Shown: positions 17,422-26,250, counted from the stretch's first letter. The stretch: 64,000 bases of DNA from Ga0077555 sp033764055 (GCA_033764055.1 JANRJI010000037.1:1-64000), one strand, 5' to 3'. Notes: a model not told the origin generated them from the letters alone. Program-made: numbers and translations.

Positions 17422-17649
17422 ATGACGCCCGACAACGAGCCCCGTCTCCGCACCGACGACGCCCTGGCCTTCGATATTGGCTACGCACTGGCGAAGGCCG
17501 GCGTTGTGGTCAAGGACCGCAGGCGGATCGAGGCCCTGCGCAGCATCGCCACGGACATTGTCGCTCATCTGCGGCTGTGCCGATGGACCTTCCGGCAGCT
17601 TCCGCCGCCCGAGTTGCATGGCAGCAGCCAGCCGCGACCTGAGGATTGA
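17422..17649 (+). CDS. Small unknown protein behind an SOS box
   Basis: 75 residues, beginning MTPDNEPRLRTDDALAFDIG. The central part (DIGYALAKAGVVVKDRRRIE, then LRSIATDIVAHLRLCRWTF) predicts two or three amphipathic helices rich in Arg and Lys. There is no signal peptide and one Cys. I do not recognise a family. ATG 17422 is preferred; an ATG 12 codons upstream would place the LexA box inside the coding region. The gene has a convincing LexA operator directly upstream, which suggests DNA-damage induction and perhaps a small DNA-repair or checkpoint accessory. It is followed 144 bases later by an unrelated secreted protein. Confidence 0.6.
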   Translation: MTPDNEPRLRTDDALAFDIGYALAKAGVVVKDRRRIEALRSIATDIVAHLRLCRWTFRQLPPPELHGSSQPRPED

Positions 17650-17793
17650 GCCTCCGACCGGGGAGCCGACGGCCTTTGCGTCGGGCATGCCACGTGTGGC
17701 GAGCGCAAAGCCGCATCGCAGCAACAGCTTCTGGAACTTCGTCTTGGAGGCCGCGTTGACCTTCCACCTCGAAGCGAAGGCAGGAGAGTGACT

Positions 17794-18111
17794 ATGCGTA
17801 AGCAGACGATAATCTTCCTACTCGCGCTGACCGTCGGCTCGGGCGCAGCCTGGGCGCAGGCCGGTGGTGGCGCGGGCGGTGGCGGTGCAGGCGGTGGCGC
17901 CGGTGGTGGCGCCGGCAGCGCAGCCGACGGCGCAGGCGGCAGTGCGGGCACGGGCGCGGGCAGTGGCAGCCAGGGTGGCGGCGTCCCGAGCACCGGGCCG
18001 AACGCGGCGAGCGGCAGCTCGCAGACGCCGACGGCAGCCGAGTGCTCTCGTGGGTGGACCTCGAGCTCGGCCTGGACGCAGAGCGAGTTCCGGCGGCTCT
18101 GCGGCTCCTAA
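17794..18111 (+). CDS. Small secreted glycine-rich protein
   Basis: 105 residues: signal peptide (1-21, ending AWAQ), then about 40 residues of Gly/Ala-rich repeats of the GGGAGGGAG type. A Ser/Thr/Pro linker follows, and a short conserved-looking tail (AECSRGWTSSSAWTQSEFRR, then LCGS) with two Cys that could form a disulphide. AGGAG lies seven bases before ATG 17794. No family is recognised; the layout (signal, flexible Gly-rich segment, small Cys-bonded tail) is typical of small surface or periplasmic proteins in alphaproteobacteria. A strong hairpin follows 19 bases after the stop. Confidence 0.7.
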   Translation: MRKQTIIFLLALTVGSGAAWAQAGGGAGGGGAGGGAGGGAGSAADGAGGSAGTGAGSGSQGGGVPSTGPNAASGSSQTPTAAECSRGWTSSSAWTQSEFRRLCGS

Positions 18112-18130
18112 GCGGATGACCGAGAGGCGC

Positions 18131-18152
18131 GGCACGGACTCCGGTCCGTGCC
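18131..18152. terminator. Bidirectional hairpin between convergent genes
   Basis: Perfect 9-bp stem (GGCACGGAC / GTCCGTGCC) closed by a TCCG tetraloop, lying between the stop of the Gly-rich gene (18111) and the stop of the minus-strand TPR gene (18172). Only a short pyrimidine run (GTTCTC) follows on the plus side. The same TCCG-loop design recurs at 48651-48672. Confidence 0.6.
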
Positions 18153-18171
18153 GTTCTCATGCCATCTTGGT

Positions 18172-19128
18172 TCAGTTGACCTGGCGGGGCTTCGTCCGCT
18201 CGGATTCGATCGCCGCCCGGATGACATCGTCGGGCTCCATGGGCTTGGCGGCTGCGCCCTGCGGGCGGGCCGGCCCGGCGCCGGCCTTGGCGCTTGTGAG
18301 CGGTGCCCAGGCTTGCGCCGGGGCGCTGGCCTTCAGCACCTGAGCAGGTGCGGCCGTGGCCTCGCGTACGAGCGGCGCCTGCGCGGCGGCAACGGAATTG
18401 GGCGCATCCTTGCCTTTGCCTTGCAGGTCCAGCACCAGAGCGAGATTCTGCGCCACACGTGGATCGTTCGTCCCGGTCTGCGCCGCTTGACGCAACAGCT
18501 CCTCACCGCGCGCGGCCTGCCCATCCATCGTATAGGCCATTGCCAGATTGTTGAGCACCGAAGGCTGCCCCGGTGCGAGTGACAGGGCGCGTTGGAAATA
18601 CTCGATGGCCTCTTTGTATTGCCCCTGCTTGGCGAGAACGGTGCCGCGCGCCGAGGTCACACGCCAATCGGGCTTGGCAGGATCATCCGCGCGCGATAGC
18701 AGCTCACCGGCCGTCGAGACCTGACCGTTCTCGAGCGCGAGACGCCCGTATTCCGAAAGGAACTCGCGGTTGTCGCCGTTGAACATGTAGCTCGCCTGGA
18801 GAGTGGCAAGCGCCTGGGCCTTGCGGCCCAGGGCCTTCAGGTTTTTGGCGTAGGCGATCGCCGCTTTGCCATCCCGCGGGTTCTTGGCGTGCTTCTCGGC
18901 CCAATAGCTGGTGGCTTTCTCCAGCTCGGCCTGGCTCGAAGAACCTGCACTCGCGGTGGCGATGTCGACCGCCTGGGGCTTGTCTGAGTTGAGGCCCAGC
19001 TCGATGTCGCCGCCATTGGCGCAGGCACCCAGTAGGAGGGCTGCCGTAAGCACCGCGATCCGTGCAGCCGGGCGCCCTGGTCGGACGTCACGTCGAAATG
19101 CCGAAACGCCGAGAGTACCGTCGCTCAT
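18172..19128 (-). CDS. TPR lipoprotein, TadD-like
   Basis: About 318 residues. An N-terminal lipoprotein signal is visible (AVLTAALLLGACANGG, lipobox L-L-G-A-C). Four to five TPR units follow from about residue 60 to 220, for example GKAAIAYAKNLKALGRKAQA, YKEAIEYFQRALSLAPGQ, PSVLNNLAMAYTMDGQAARG and PRVAQNLALVLDLQGK. An Ala/Pro-rich tail ends it. TadD proteins are outer-membrane TPR lipoproteins of the Flp pilus system, and this arrangement matches. No other tad genes are adjacent. The ATG at 19128 has GGAG six bases upstream; an ATG at 19140 overlaps that site. The assignment to TadD rather than another TPR lipoprotein is inference. Confidence 0.75.
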   Translation of the reverse strand: MSDGTLGVSAFRRDVRPGRPAARIAVLTAALLLGACANGGDIELGLNSDKPQAVDIATASAGSSSQAELEKATSYWAEKHAKNPRDGKAAIAYAKNLKALGRKAQALATLQASYMFNGDNREFLSEYGRLALENGQVSTAGELLSRADDPAKPDWRVTSARGTVLAKQGQYKEAIEYFQRALSLAPGQPSVLNNLAMAYTMDGQAARGEELLRQAAQTGTNDPRVAQNLALVLDLQGKGKDAPNSVAAAQAPLVREATAAPAQVLKASAPAQAWAPLTSAKAGAGPARPQGAAAKPMEPDDVIRAAIESERTKPRQVN

Positions 19129-19319
19129 CGCCAGCTCCATGACGCGCGGCTCGGGCCGCACGAATCGATCACATCCCTGCACGCAGTTTCGAGGACACAG
19201 GTCAACAAAGCTTTAATCAGTGAGCCACGGTGGGACACTTAATCGCTTCATTCGGCTGCCGGGTCACGCTAAGCGCAGAGCGACGCCCCGAGCGTCTTCA
19301 CGTTGCCAGCGGACTTTCC

Positions 19320-20768
19320 ATGACCGACATCCGATCTTCATCCCGGCTGACCGACGCCGCCTACGTGCCGGCCGGCGCGTCGGGACCATCCCGACCGATC
19401 TGGCTGGTGCGGCCGTCCGATCTGGCAACAGGTGCTGGCCCTGCCGGCCTGGGTTCCCGCGAGCGCGGCTGGCTCGAGGCGATCGGGTTCAAGGCCACGG
19501 CGCGACGGCATGCCCTGGTGCCTGCAGCGGACGGCGGTCTCGGCGGAGCCGTGCTGGGCCTCGGTGAGCCGGCGGATCGCCCCCCTTACGAGCCGGCCGA
19601 GATCCTGGTCGGGTTGCTGCCCTCGGTCCTTCCGGCGGGCGACTGGCATCTGGCCGGTGAGTTCGGCGACATGGGGCTCGCTGCACTCGCCTGGGGTCTC
19701 GGCGCCTATCGCTTTCGCAACTACAAGTCCGGCAGGTCCGACCCGCAGCCGCGGCTCCTGATGCCGGCCGCGATTGCGCGCGACGCCGTGTTGGCCCGCG
19801 CGGCGGCGGTCGCCCTCGGCCGCGACCTGATCAACACGCCGTCGAACGACATGGGGCCTGCGGAGCTCGAGGCCGCTGCCCGGTCGCTCGCCGTCGAGCA
19901 CCGCGCCGAGGTCAACTCGATCGTCGGAGACGACCTGAGAACGGCCAATTTTCCGCTGATCCACGCCGTCGGCCGGGCGAGCCCCAGGCTGCCGCGCCTG
20001 GTCGACATCCGCGCCGGTCGCCCTGATGCACCGAAAGTCACCATTGTCGGCAAGGGGATCTGCTTCGACACGGGCGGCCTCGACATCAAGCCGTCGAGTG
20101 CCATGCTGCTGATGAAGAAGGACATGGGTGGCGCCGCGGCGGCCCTGGCGCTGGCCCACATGATCCTGGCGCTGCGGCTCGACGTGCGGCTGCGCGTGCT
20201 GCTTCCGATGGCCGAGAACAGCGTCGCTGGCAACGCGTTTCGCCCCGGCGACGTGATCACGAGCCGGGCCGGCCGCACGGTCGAGATCGGCAATACGGAC
20301 GCGGAGGGTCGCCTCGTCCTCGCCGATGCCCTCACCCTTGCCGACGAGGAGGCGCCGGAGCACCTCTACACGTTCGCCACGCTGACCGGCGCCGCCCGCG
20401 TCGCACTCGGACCTGAGATCGTGCCGTTCTACACCAGTGACACGCCACTTGCCGCCAGCCTGGCGGCGGCTGGCGAGAGCATCGCGGACCCACTCTGGCG
20501 CATGCCTCTCGCCACGCCTTATGACGGCTGGCTCGACAGCCCGGTGGCGGACATGAACAACGTGTCGGAGGGCGGGTTCGCGGGCTCCATCGTTGGGGCA
20601 ATCTTTCTCAAACGCTTCGTGACGCGCGCCCGCCGTTTCGTCCATTTCGACATCTACGGCTGGCGCCCTCAGCCGAAGCCGCTCGGCCCCAAGGGCGGCG
20701 AGCCTCAGGCGGCTCGTGCCGTGCTCGAGGTGCTGCGTCAGAGCTATCCCGCACGCAACACCGGATGA
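19320..20768 (+). CDS. Leucyl aminopeptidase family (M17) metallopeptidase
   Basis: 482-residue M17 peptidase that removes N-terminal residues from peptides using two metal ions. Metal and catalytic residues are in place: K245 and D250 in VGKGICFDTGG, K257 nearby, and the signature NTDAEGRLVLAD (325-336). The N-terminal third (to about 150) is a divergent regulatory domain. It lacks a signal peptide, so it is cytoplasmic. ATG 19320 is chosen; the frame continues upstream without a better start. Its stop overlaps the start of the NlpC/P60 gene by four bases (ATGA), so the two are translationally coupled; together they could process peptidoglycan-derived peptides. Confidence 0.93.
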   Translation: MTDIRSSSRLTDAAYVPAGASGPSRPIWLVRPSDLATGAGPAGLGSRERGWLEAIGFKATARRHALVPAADGGLGGAVLGLGEPADRPPYEPAEILVGLLPSVLPAGDWHLAGEFGDMGLAALAWGLGAYRFRNYKSGRSDPQPRLLMPAAIARDAVLARAAAVALGRDLINTPSNDMGPAELEAAARSLAVEHRAEVNSIVGDDLRTANFPLIHAVGRASPRLPRLVDIRAGRPDAPKVTIVGKGICFDTGGLDIKPSSAMLLMKKDMGGAAAALALAHMILALRLDVRLRVLLPMAENSVAGNAFRPGDVITSRAGRTVEIGNTDAEGRLVLADALTLADEEAPEHLYTFATLTGAARVALGPEIVPFYTSDTPLAASLAAAGESIADPLWRMPLATPYDGWLDSPVADMNNVSEGGFAGSIVGAIFLKRFVTRARRFVHFDIYGWRPQPKPLGPKGGEPQAARAVLEVLRQSYPARNTG

Positions 20769-21649
20769 TCGAGATGACGACCAGCAAGCCGGACGCCCGT
20801 ATCAACGCCTGGCGCGACGACCTCGCCGCCGACGAGTTGCGTGGTGTCGTCGAGGCGCCGCGCTACGTGGTGGGCGAGGCCGCCCAAGTCGTCGTCGGGC
20901 AGGCCCCTCTGCGCCGATCGCCGGCGGCAATGGCGCCGCTCGACACCGAGGCCCTTCACGGCGAGCGGGTCCGTGTTCTCGACCGTGATGTCCACTGGGC
21001 TTGGGTCCAGCTCGAGCGTGACAGGTACGTGGGCTATGTCCCGGCCGCGGCCTTGTCGTCGCAAATTGTCGAGGCCACGCACCGTGTCCAGGCACTTGCC
21101 ACGTTCGTCTACCCGTCAGCGGACATCAAGGCGCCGCCGCTGCTGGCCCTGCCAATGGGCGCCGAGATCGCGGTTGCGCGCGCCGACGAGCGCTTTGCCG
21201 AGCTGGCAACCGGAGGCTTCGTCATCGAGCGCCATCTTTCGCCCAATGGCCGCCATGCCCGTGATTTCGTCGACGTCGCGGAGCGCTTCATCGGCACGCC
21301 CTATCTCTGGGGCGGCCGGACCCGGTCCGGTCTCGACTGCTCGGGACTCATTCAAATCGCGTTGCTGGCAGCGGGGCTCGCCTGCGCGCGGGACAGCGAC
21401 ATGCAGGAGAAGACGCTCGGCGAGAGCGTGCTGGTGCCCGACGGGCACGAGGGCCTGGAGCGCGGCGATCTCGTCTTCTGGCCTGGGCACGTCGCCGTGA
21501 TGGTCGACGGCGTCATGCTGCTCCATGCCAACGCCCATCACATGGTGGTCGCCGTCGAGCCGCTGAAGGCGGCCGTCGACAGAACGGCGCGTGCCGGCGG
21601 TCGGATCAGCTCGGTCAAGCGTCTCCCGGCCCTCGCTGCGAGCTCGTGA
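20765..21649 (+). CDS. NlpC/P60 family cysteine hydrolase with SH3-like domains
   Basis: 294 residues. Two SH3-like segments (about 50-100 and 110-155) precede a C40 NlpC/P60 domain (about 165-275). The catalytic triad is C192 (GLDCSGLIQ), H242 (PGHVAVMVDG) and H254 (LLHANAHH). The order SH3-SH3-NlpC/P60 is that of dipeptidyl-peptidase VI, which cleaves gamma-D-Glu-diamino acid bonds in murein peptides. No signal peptide is visible, which agrees with a cytoplasmic recycling role. ATG 20765 overlaps the stop of the M17 peptidase by four bases. Confidence 0.92.
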   Translation: MIEMTTSKPDARINAWRDDLAADELRGVVEAPRYVVGEAAQVVVGQAPLRRSPAAMAPLDTEALHGERVRVLDRDVHWAWVQLERDRYVGYVPAAALSSQIVEATHRVQALATFVYPSADIKAPPLLALPMGAEIAVARADERFAELATGGFVIERHLSPNGRHARDFVDVAERFIGTPYLWGGRTRSGLDCSGLIQIALLAAGLACARDSDMQEKTLGESVLVPDGHEGLERGDLVFWPGHVAVMVDGVMLLHANAHHMVVAVEPLKAAVDRTARAGGRISSVKRLPALAASS

Positions 21650-21797
21650 GGCGCGAGCTGTGGCCACGCCGGCCATCCGACTGGCCGTCGTTCATCCTGG
21701 TCATGCAACGGCGACCGCAGGAGGCACATCACGCGGTGGACCGGCTGCGGGATCACGCTATGGTGGCGCCCAACCAACTCGCGCGAGGATTGTGCAC

Positions 21798-22508
21798 GTG
21801 GCAGACCCGTCGACCGTCACCGTCATGAGCGGCCTCGCCCTCGAGGTCGCCGTCAATCGCTGGCTCAAACCCAAGTTCGAGGCACAGACCAGCTATCGAC
21901 TCGACATCGACTGGCGCCCGACGGCCGCCATCATGAAGTCGATCGGCGAGGGGCAGCGCGCCGATGTCGTCATCGCCATCGCCGACTCGATGGACAGGCT
22001 GTGCTCCGCCGGGATCGTGCGCCCAGCTACGCGCACCACCCTCGCCGATTCTATCCTCGGCGTCGGCGTCCGGCAGGGGAGCCCGAAGCCGGACATCTCG
22101 ACTGTCGCGGCTTTCAAACGAGCCATGGTCGGCGCCCGTGGCGTCGCCTACTCCAAGGCCGGTGCCAGCGGCATTTATTTCGCGGGCCTCGTCGATCGCC
22201 TCGGCATCGCCGCCGAGGTCGCGGCGCGGGCGGTCATCATTCCGATGGGCTTCACCGCAGAGAAGGTCGCGAACGGCGAGGCGGAGCTCGCCATCCAGCA
22301 GGTCAGCGAGCTGATGTCGGTGCCGGGCATCGAAATTGCCGGCCCCTTTCCACCCGAGATACAGACGGTCTCCACGTTCGAGGGCGCCGTATTCGCCGAT
22401 GCGGCCAACCCCGACGGGGCGGCCGCGTTGATGGCCCTGCTGGCATCGCCGGCCGCCGCCGAGGCGTATGCCGGCGGCGGCCTCGTATCGCGTCTCCCCG
22501 CCCACTGA
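21798..22508 (+). CDS. ModA-like substrate-binding protein without a signal peptide
   Basis: 236 residues with the periplasmic-binding-protein fold of molybdate/tungstate (ModA-type) receptors. Visible marks are MSGLALEVAVNRWLKPKFEA near the start, the ADVVIAIADSMDRL strand, LGVGVRQGSPKPDISTVAAF, YSKAGASGIYF, and the late IAGPFPPEIQTVSTFEGAVF and ALMALLASPAAAEAY elements. It starts with GTG 21798, with GAGGA eight bases upstream; GTG 21792 is possible. Neither start adds a signal peptide, and no ModB/ModC permease genes are nearby. It may therefore be a cytoplasmic sensor or a misannotated-start receptor. It is followed 27 bases later by the racemase-like gene. Confidence 0.78.
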   Translation: MADPSTVTVMSGLALEVAVNRWLKPKFEAQTSYRLDIDWRPTAAIMKSIGEGQRADVVIAIADSMDRLCSAGIVRPATRTTLADSILGVGVRQGSPKPDISTVAAFKRAMVGARGVAYSKAGASGIYFAGLVDRLGIAAEVAARAVIIPMGFTAEKVANGEAELAIQQVSELMSVPGIEIAGPFPPEIQTVSTFEGAVFADAANPDGAAALMALLASPAAAEAYAGGGLVSRLPAH

Positions 22509-22535
22509 TCGGCCCCCTCCCCAGAAAGAGCTGCA

Positions 22536-23234
22536 ATGGCCATGAAGACCCGCATCGTCCTGCTGCACGGCACGCCCGTGGCGGTCGAGCCCATCCAGCG
22601 CGCCTTCGCGAGCCGCTGGCCGGAGGCCGAGACCGTCAACCTGCTCGACGATTCGCTGTCCGTCGACCGCGCCAAGGACCGCGACCTCACGCCCCGCATG
22701 TTCGAGCGCTTTCTGGAGCTCGGGAGCTACGCCCATCGTATCGGCGCCAATGCCGTTCTGGTCACCTGCTCAGCATTCGGGCCGGCGATCGAGCGCATGG
22801 CGCGGGAGCTGCCTGTGCCGGTGCTCAAGCCCAACGAGGCCATGTTCCGCGAGGCCATCGGCAAGGGCCGCAGGATCGGCATGCTTGCGACGTTCGCACC
22901 CTCGCTGCCGACGATGACTGAGGAGTTCGAAGAGTTCGTACGGGAGACGGGCGCGCAGGCAACGCTGCGGACCATTGTCGTGGATGGCGCCATGGAGGCA
23001 TTGCGGCGAGGCGACGCCGGGCGGCACAATCAACTCGTGGCCGCCCGCGCTCCCGAGCTCGCCGACTGTGACGCCATCATGCTCGCTCACTTCTCGACGT
23101 CACGGGCCGCCGCCGAGGTCAGCGCCGCCATACGGACACCGGTGCTCACGGCGCCTGATGCCGCCGTCGACCTGTTGAAGTCCGTCGTGAGCGGCAAGAG
23201 CCCCGGGGCGTCCATTCGCTCCCGGGGGATCTGA
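22536..23234 (+). CDS. Asp/Glu/hydantoin racemase superfamily protein
   Basis: 232 residues with the two-domain fold of Asp/Glu racemases, maleate isomerase and arylmalonate decarboxylase. The first catalytic Cys is present (C78 in LVTCSAFGP). At the position where racemases carry the second Cys (LGCT), this protein reads LAHFSTSRA, so the two-Cys racemase mechanism is unlikely. A one-Cys isomerase or decarboxylase-type reaction is possible. AGAAAGAG lies just upstream of ATG 22536. It is co-directional with the ModA-like gene before it. Substrate unknown. Confidence 0.8.
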   Translation: MAMKTRIVLLHGTPVAVEPIQRAFASRWPEAETVNLLDDSLSVDRAKDRDLTPRMFERFLELGSYAHRIGANAVLVTCSAFGPAIERMARELPVPVLKPNEAMFREAIGKGRRIGMLATFAPSLPTMTEEFEEFVRETGAQATLRTIVVDGAMEALRRGDAGRHNQLVAARAPELADCDAIMLAHFSTSRAAAEVSAAIRTPVLTAPDAAVDLLKSVVSGKSPGASIRSRGI

Positions 23235-23442
23235 GACGATCGCCGCCAGGGACTTGCGGGAAGCATGCTTCTCGCAGAGCGCGTGGTGGTCCTGGCGCAC
23301 AGGACTCGCCGGAGAGGACTTGGCGGAGGGCCCCGGCTCGGCCGCAGACGATGGCCGGGACGCGAGGCCTGGGATGCCATTGAAGTGCCCGGTGGATTGA
23401 GCCCATACTGGGACGTCATCGTCATCCTGGGCTTCCAAGAAC

Positions 23443-25299
23443 ATGAGCGTCGCGATCCAGATCGATCCTTCCACAGGCCGCAAAATTTTCAATACGCGGG
23501 CGGCAAAGGCCAGTGAGAGAATCGCCGGCAAGGGCTATTCCATCGTCACCGACAAGACGCTCACCAGCCTTCCGCCGCCACCGCCCGGCGCAGCCTTCAA
23601 TGCCGAGGCGCAACGCCGCTACCGCGAGTTCAAGGAGGCCCGCCAAGGCGCCGCCGACTACATGGCGATGGACGGCGAGTTCGCGAAATACCTCGAGGAC
23701 GTCTATTCCGAGCCGCCGGTGCCACGCGACGCGCTGAACGACGATTGCGAGATCCTGGTCATCGGCGCGGGCTTCGGCGCACTGTTGCTCTGGTATCGCC
23801 TCATGCAGGCCGGCTTCACCGACGTGCGGTTCTGCGAGAAGGGCGGCGATGTCGGCGGCACCTGGTACTGGAACCGCTATCCCGGCATTGCCTGCGACGT
23901 CGAGAGCTACAGCTACCTGCCGCTGCTCGAGGAGATGGGCCACATCCCGGCAATGAAATTCGCGTCCGGCTTCGAGATTCTCGAATACTGCCAGGCCATG
24001 GCGGAACGCTTCGGCTTCTACGAGCGCTGTCTGTTCCACACCACCGTCAAGGAGACCGAGTGGGACGAGGCCGGCGCCCGCTGGATCGTCAGAACGGACC
24101 GAGGCGACGCCATGCGGGCACGCTTCGTGGTGCTCGCCAACGGAATCCTGACGACCCCCCGGCTGGCGCGGATCGATGGCATGGAGACGTTCAGGGGCGA
24201 GGCATTCCATACCTCGCGCTGGAATTATCATGTCGACCTGACGGGCAAGCGCGTCGGCATCATCGGCACCGGCGCCACGGCCGTTCAGGTCGTTCCGGAA
24301 ATCGCCAAGATCGTGAAAGAGCTCTACGTCTTCCAGCGAACTCCGTCGTCGATCGACGTGCGCGACCAGCGGGCGACGACTGCCGATGAGTATGCGACCT
24401 GGCCGAACGAGCCCCACTGGGCGGTCAACCGTCGCGAGCGGCATGCGCTGATCTCAGCCGGGCGCTCTGCGCTGCAGGCCAACGACGACTTCCTTTCCGG
24501 CCGAGTCGATGCCTTGAAGGAGCGCAAGCAGCACGAGCGCCAGCTCTCGCCGAAGGAGATGATCGCCGCTCAGCTCAACGCCAATTTCCGCATCATGGAG
24601 CAGATCCGCGGCCGCGTGGACGCAATCGTCAAGGATCCAAAAACGGCCGCCGCGCTGAAGCCCTACTATCCTTATGGCTGCAAGCGCCCGACCTTCCACG
24701 ACGAATATCTGCCGACTTTCAACCTGCCGCACGTTCATCTCGTAGACACAGCGCCGACCGGCGTCAGGCAGATCAACGAGCGGGGCGTCGTACACGAGGG
24801 CAGGGAATATCCGCTCGACGTATTGATCTACGCGACGGGGTTCGAATGGATGGGCACGGGCTCGTTCAACATGATCCGCGGTCGCGACGGTCGCACGCTC
24901 AAGCAGAAGTGGGAGGAGGAAGGCACGCGGACGTTCCTCGGGATGCATTCGAAGGGCTTCCCGAATCTTTTCATCATGAACGGCCCGCAAGGCGGCGGCG
25001 GCCAGTTCAATTTCACCCGCGTCTCCGAAATGCACGCAAAATACATTGCCTGGGCGCTCGAGACGATGAAAACGCGAGGCGCCCGCACGATCGATGTGAC
25101 GCAGGAGGCCGAGGACGAGTACGCCCAGCACTGCGCGGAAATGGATCTTCTCTCAGCGCCGTTGCGCGACTGTGTCTCCTACTACAACGGAGACGGAAAG
25201 GCGAAGCCGGGCAGCCTAGCCTATTACGGTGGAGGAGAGCGCTGGCATCGGCGGCGCATGGCCGCGCAGGAAACGATGGCGCCTTACGTTTTCGACTGA
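23443..25299 (+). CDS. Flavin-containing Baeyer-Villiger monooxygenase
   Basis: 618-residue class B flavoprotein that inserts oxygen next to a carbonyl using NADPH and O2. Features in order: an approx. 100-residue N-terminal extension; the FAD Rossmann motif (VIGAGFGAL, 107-115); GGTWYWNRYPGIACDVES, a hallmark strand; the BVMO fingerprint F250-R-G-E-A-F-H256-T-S-R-W260; and the NADP motif IGTGATAVQ (near 274-282). The C-terminal NGPQGGGGQFNFTRV segment is also typical. The N-terminal extension resembles that of steroid- and ketone-type BVMOs with long leaders. The SDR dehydrogenase 125 bases downstream could supply the ketone from an alcohol. Substrate not predictable. Confidence 0.93.
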   Translation: MSVAIQIDPSTGRKIFNTRAAKASERIAGKGYSIVTDKTLTSLPPPPPGAAFNAEAQRRYREFKEARQGAADYMAMDGEFAKYLEDVYSEPPVPRDALNDDCEILVIGAGFGALLLWYRLMQAGFTDVRFCEKGGDVGGTWYWNRYPGIACDVESYSYLPLLEEMGHIPAMKFASGFEILEYCQAMAERFGFYERCLFHTTVKETEWDEAGARWIVRTDRGDAMRARFVVLANGILTTPRLARIDGMETFRGEAFHTSRWNYHVDLTGKRVGIIGTGATAVQVVPEIAKIVKELYVFQRTPSSIDVRDQRATTADEYATWPNEPHWAVNRRERHALISAGRSALQANDDFLSGRVDALKERKQHERQLSPKEMIAAQLNANFRIMEQIRGRVDAIVKDPKTAAALKPYYPYGCKRPTFHDEYLPTFNLPHVHLVDTAPTGVRQINERGVVHEGREYPLDVLIYATGFEWMGTGSFNMIRGRDGRTLKQKWEEEGTRTFLGMHSKGFPNLFIMNGPQGGGGQFNFTRVSEMHAKYIAWALETMKTRGARTIDVTQEAEDEYAQHCAEMDLLSAPLRDCVSYYNGDGKAKPGSLAYYGGGERWHRRRMAAQETMAPYVFD

Positions 25300-25424
25300 G
25301 CAAAAGAGTTGGCGACCGCCGGTCGCACCAGGCGGGGAATGGGCCTGGTCGCTCGAGGTCCGTCACAGCCATAGGTGCCGAACGAGCCGGAGAGCATGAC
25401 CACGCTAGCGCAAGGGGACTAGGC

Positions 25425-26201
25425 ATGAGCACCGACACGCTTTCCGTTCTCATCACCGGAGGAGCTTCCGGGATCGGCGAGGCCACCGCCAGGAGAGTCG
25501 TCGCCGGCGGCGGCCACGTTGGCATCGCGGACCGGGACGAGGTTCGGGCCGCAGCGCTGGCGACGGAGCTCGGGTCTCGGGCGCACTGGGTCGCCTGCGA
25601 CGCATCGAGCGAGGAAAGCGTCGGCTCGGCCCACGCGACCCTATCGTCGAGAATGCCGCCCTTCAACGGCCTGGTGGCCTCTGCAGCCATCACGCCAAAA
25701 GCCCGGTCTGCCGCCAAAGTCACCGCCGATGCGTTTTGGACCGTGGTGGACAGCCATCTTCGCTGGACCTACGTCGCGAACCGCCTCGTTGGCCTCGAGA
25801 TGGCGAAGCGGGGCCGCGGCTCGATCGTCAACATCGCCTCGGTCCTCGCCTACCGGCCCGGTCCGGTGACCGGCTACAGCGAGGGCAAGGCGGCCGTCGT
25901 CAACCTGACGCAGGCGCTCGCCGTCGAATGGGCGCTGAACGGAGTGCGCGTCAATGCCGTCGCGCCGGGCTGGACCGACACCCCGTTCCTGGACGCGCGC
26001 CGCGCCAAGGGCAGCTTCAAGGAAATTACGGACGCAGTCCCCCAGGCACGCATGATCGCGCCGGCAGAGATCGCAGAGGTCATATATTTCCTTCTGTCTC
26101 CGGTGTCGTCGGCGATAACCGGAGCAACCATTCCCTGCGATGCGGGCTATATTGCCGGCACTGGCTGGGCGCCGCACGGCGGATTGGCGAAAGCAGATTA
26201 A
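25425..26201 (+). CDS. Short-chain dehydrogenase/reductase
   Basis: 258 residues. Classical SDR with cofactor motif TGGASGIG (near 11-18), a D after the second strand (IADRDE), catalytic Ser in NIASVLAYRPG and the Y-S-E-G-K active site (YxxxK) followed by AAVVNLTQALAVEW. The usual NAG strand motif is altered to SAAIT. The C-terminus GYIAGTGWAPHG is somewhat extended. ADR spacing with Asp suggests NAD over NADP. ATG 25425 has weak ribosome-binding sequence (AAGGGG) about nine bases upstream. Located behind the BVMO, so an alcohol-to-ketone-to-ester route is a reasonable guess. Confidence 0.92.
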   Translation: MSTDTLSVLITGGASGIGEATARRVVAGGGHVGIADRDEVRAAALATELGSRAHWVACDASSEESVGSAHATLSSRMPPFNGLVASAAITPKARSAAKVTADAFWTVVDSHLRWTYVANRLVGLEMAKRGRGSIVNIASVLAYRPGPVTGYSEGKAAVVNLTQALAVEWALNGVRVNAVAPGWTDTPFLDARRAKGSFKEITDAVPQARMIAPAEIAEVIYFLLSPVSSAITGATIPCDAGYIAGTGWAPHGGLAKAD

Positions 26202-26250
26202 ATAGACCTACCGGTGCTTTCGACCGATCGCTCTCGGCAGTGGCACCTGG

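Noticed and set aside
17477..17791. 104-codon plus-strand frame overlapping the SOS-box gene
   Set aside because: It is Ser/Arg/Pro-rich, lacks a ribosome-binding site and overlaps the better-supported 75-codon gene in another frame.
17877..17960. Gly-codon repeats as a possible CRISPR or satellite
   Set aside because: They are short GGTGGCGC-type codon repeats inside a Gly-rich secreted protein, without spacers.
19338..20645. 435-codon minus-strand frame opposite the M17 peptidase
   Set aside because: Asp/Arg/Gly/His-rich shadow of a gene with intact catalytic motifs.
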